Below are positions 13,429 to 15,326 of a DNA stretch of 15,326 nucleotides, piece after piece (the stretch's first letter is position 1; each line of letters begins with the position of its first letter). The DNA comes from Elusimicrobia bacterium RIFOXYB2_FULL_49_7 (lineage in GTDB: Bacteria > Fibrobacterota > OXYB2-FULL-49-7), in NCBI GenBank assembly GCA_001800515.1, contig MGVN01000012.1, positions 1,464 to 16,789 of the forward strand. Reading direction: 5' to 3'. A program made the position numbers and the translations under genes. The notes beneath the pieces are model-generated. The model had not been told where the DNA came from. It worked only from the letters and a program-made list of their open reading frames with translations, and did not search any database.

Positions 13429-15279
13429 ATGAGAAGTGCTTTCATTATTTTTCTTTGGGTATTATCCCTGTCCTGTTTTTGCTCTGGACAGAACGCCTGT
13501 TTTAAGAGTGGAAGTAATACAGTCGCGCACTGGTGTTTTAATGAGTTAAATGGAGATACTATCTATGATTCTGGTGAGAATCAGTATGATGGAATGTTAA
13601 CCGCCGGGGTTGAACGTAAAGAAGGACTCTATGGGAAAGCCATATCTTTTAATGACTATGGTGAAATGGCAATCTTGCCAGAAATGGGTAAGTTAAAAAG
13701 AGTAAGCGGTTTTGAGATAAAAGCGATTATTCAAATTCCAGAATATAATTCTACCAAATCTTTTCCAGTTATTCATTTAGGGGAAAAAGATGTTTGGGCA
13801 ATCTCAATTGCAATTGGTGTTGGGCATGAGAAGACTATTTCATTCTTTACTAATGGTGATATTTTAGGTGGAATGAATAACTTAAAAGTTCCCTTGTCTG
13901 ACACTTTATTAAACAAATGGTTTATGGTTGGAGTGTCATATGATCGTGGTGTCAAAAGACTATTTGTAGATAACGTCGAAGTGGCTCAGTGCGAGATTGA
14001 TTCATTGGTTATCGACGGTGAGTTTAATACGTTAATTGGTGGAGATACTTGGGGGTCTGCTGCTTGGCAATTTTATGGTGATATTGATGAAGTTATTATA
14101 AATTCTTTACCAAAACAAATCGAAATCATTTCTAGTCCAGATATCATTGCTTTTTGTGGAATAGCTTATGAATATGCGATTGCTTTGGATAGTAATGCGA
14201 GACGACCGATATCGTTGCAGTTGCAAAATGGACCTGATAATATAATAATTGTAGACACGGTAGTTTATTGGATACCGCAGTTAGAAAATGTCGGCGAAAA
14301 TCAAATCGCTTTAATTGCTGTTGATGCTGATAGTGATACTGCAAGACAAGAAATGGTAATTAAGGTAATCGAGAAAAGAATAGAGTTCGCATTGTTGCTT
14401 CCAACCGGCGATACAACGATAGCAGAAATCGACTCCTTATTGTTTGCTGCAATACCCATAGGTCCGAATAATGGGGAGATACACTATTTGTGGCGATGTG
14501 ACGAGCAGAGGGTAAGTACATCTGCGACTTTTAAATATGAGACAAATTATGACTCTCAGGGGAATCATATAGTTGGATTAATTCTCTATGATAATGATGG
14601 TTATGGAGAATATACTTGGAATATCTTAGTTAATAATACGAAAATGCCTCCTTATGTGATTTCTCCACTGCAAAATGCATTTGTTAGAAATGATACATCA
14701 TTTACTTGGGTGAGCATTGATCCGGGATTAGAAGAGTCTACTACAATGTATACTATCGAGATTGTGGATACAACCGAAACGGCGATGTTAAAAACAAAAG
14801 ATTCTATTATAGATACCACGATGCTATTTAGCGATCTAATAGGCGCAACGCCTTTTCCAATGGGTTGCTTTTTCCATTGGCGTATAGCAGCTTTTGATGC
14901 GAACGGGTACAATACGGGCTTTAGTCCTTATTATAGTTTTTATTATATTGGCGATGAGCAAAATTATTTGAAATTATCCCAAAGCGATCTTTCATTAGAT
15001 TATTCGCTATTTCAAAACAGTCCTAACCCATTTAATCCAAGCACTACGATAAAAATTACTATTCCCGAAAAGAAAACAAATAAAATAGAGATTAGAATTA
15101 TGCAGCTCAATGGAAAGGTGGTAAAGAAAATCGCATTTAATAACCCCGCTCCTGGCTACATGCAAATAAATTGGGATGCAAAAGATGAAAATGGAAATCT
15201 TTGCCCAAATGGTGTGTATTTGTATCAAATGAAAACACGAAACTATCAAAAGACGCTAAAAATGGTGTTGGCAAAATAA
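13429..15279 (+). CDS. Secreted LamG/Ig-like/PKD-like protein with T9SS-type sorting domain
   Basis: A 616-residue protein with signal peptide (1-20, before QNACF). One LamG module at about 26-226 (NTVAHWCFNELNGDTIYDSG ... FYGDIDEVIINS) is close to the second module of the preceding gene. Then a putative Ig/cadherin-like domain (about 230-313), a PKD-like domain (about 318-402: LLPTGDTTIAEIDSLLF, LWRCDE, IVGLILYDNDGYGEYTWNI) and an FN3-like domain (408-506; FFHWRIAAFD). The C-terminus (about 527-616) is a textbook FlgD-like T9SS signal: LFQNSPNPFNPSTTI, INWDAKDENGNLCPNGVYLY, and a basic TLKMVLAK end. It starts three bases after the previous stop, so the two form one operon. The whole gene is AT-rich. 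Confidence 0.88.
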   Translation: MRSAFIIFLWVLSLSCFCSGQNACFKSGSNTVAHWCFNELNGDTIYDSGENQYDGMLTAGVERKEGLYGKAISFNDYGEMAILPEMGKLKRVSGFEIKAIIQIPEYNSTKSFPVIHLGEKDVWAISIAIGVGHEKTISFFTNGDILGGMNNLKVPLSDTLLNKWFMVGVSYDRGVKRLFVDNVEVAQCEIDSLVIDGEFNTLIGGDTWGSAAWQFYGDIDEVIINSLPKQIEIISSPDIIAFCGIAYEYAIALDSNARRPISLQLQNGPDNIIIVDTVVYWIPQLENVGENQIALIAVDADSDTARQEMVIKVIEKRIEFALLLPTGDTTIAEIDSLLFAAIPIGPNNGEIHYLWRCDEQRVSTSATFKYETNYDSQGNHIVGLILYDNDGYGEYTWNILVNNTKMPPYVISPLQNAFVRNDTSFTWVSIDPGLEESTTMYTIEIVDTTETAMLKTKDSIIDTTMLFSDLIGATPFPMGCFFHWRIAAFDANGYNTGFSPYYSFYYIGDEQNYLKLSQSDLSLDYSLFQNSPNPFNPSTTIKITIPEKKTNKIEIRIMQLNGKVVKKIAFNNPAPGYMQINWDAKDENGNLCPNGVYLYQMKTRNYQKTLKMVLAK

Positions 15280-15301
15280 GGAAGATTTTCCGGTAGGTTT
15301 T

Positions 15302-15326
15302 ATGAATTTTATGGATTTTTCGGGGG
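15302..15326 (+). CDS. Possible start of another plus-strand gene (edge of window)
   Basis: An ATG at 15302, with TAGG about 6 bases upstream, opens MNFMDFSG to the end of the window. It lies 22 bases after the previous stop and keeps the same orientation, so it could be the next operon gene, but eight codons prove nothing. No terminator is visible between 15280 and 15301. Confidence 0.25.

Noticed and set aside
15280..15301. GGAAGATTTTCC as a terminator after the last complete gene
   Set aside because: The stem is four base pairs and no T tract follows; the spacing fits an operon continuing.
1..15326. CRISPR array, insertion sequence, tRNA, prophage or toxin-antitoxin genes
   Set aside because: No spaced direct repeats, terminal inverted repeats, transposase motifs, cloverleaf or matching protein motifs were seen on either strand.

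Overview
The window looks like chromosome of a Gram-negative bacterium of the FCB supergroup. The best pointers are two adjacent exported LamG proteins ending in type IX secretion (T9SS)-style sorting domains, one with an SPNPFNPSTT signature, and a lipoprotein whose mature end reads C-x3-RDNPYDPGNP. I have seen both traits in Fibrobacterota, Ignavibacteria and similar phyla. A Fibrobacterota-like host is my inference; nothing here proves the phylum. Hand counts of a few lines give G+C of about 45-50% in the left and middle parts, falling to about 30-35% after roughly 12,200. No gene-free stretch exceeds 300 bases, and I see no tRNA, rRNA, CRISPR or transposase.

Left region (1-2018, minus strand). 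A probable four-gene operon runs right to left: an HTH-receiver regulator (1942-1373), a 59-residue acidic Cys protein (1346-1167), a double zinc-finger-like basic protein (1140-790) and a small SWIB-domain protein (698-402). It closes with an intrinsic terminator at 356-381 and starts from a good sigma70-type promoter at 1990-2018. Beyond the terminator lies the 5' part of a glycerol-1-phosphate dehydrogenase gene that leaves the window at base 1.

Centre (2046-4258). Divergent from the regulator are a 20-codon possible leader ORF, an NFU-type Fe-S scaffold gene and a Cys-rich DUF116-like gene. A tyrosyl-tRNA synthetase gene runs toward them on the minus strand.

Right region (4376-15279, plus strand). 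Eight genes lie head to tail with short gaps or overlaps: a membrane-anchored, proline-rich DUF4159 protein apparently interrupted by a FlgD-Ig-like insert; a short prepilin peptidase; a PEGA-domain protein; an ECF sigma factor; its anti-sigma partner (zinc-finger, one TM, FecR, TPR); an FN3/LamG lipoprotein; and two LamG proteins with T9SS-type C-termini. The simplest reading is an envelope-sensing sigma/anti-sigma switch next to, and perhaps controlling, a set of surface-displayed carbohydrate-binding or adhesive proteins. The AT-rich shift begins inside the first T9SS protein, at the boundary between its two LamG modules, which suggests modular gene assembly.
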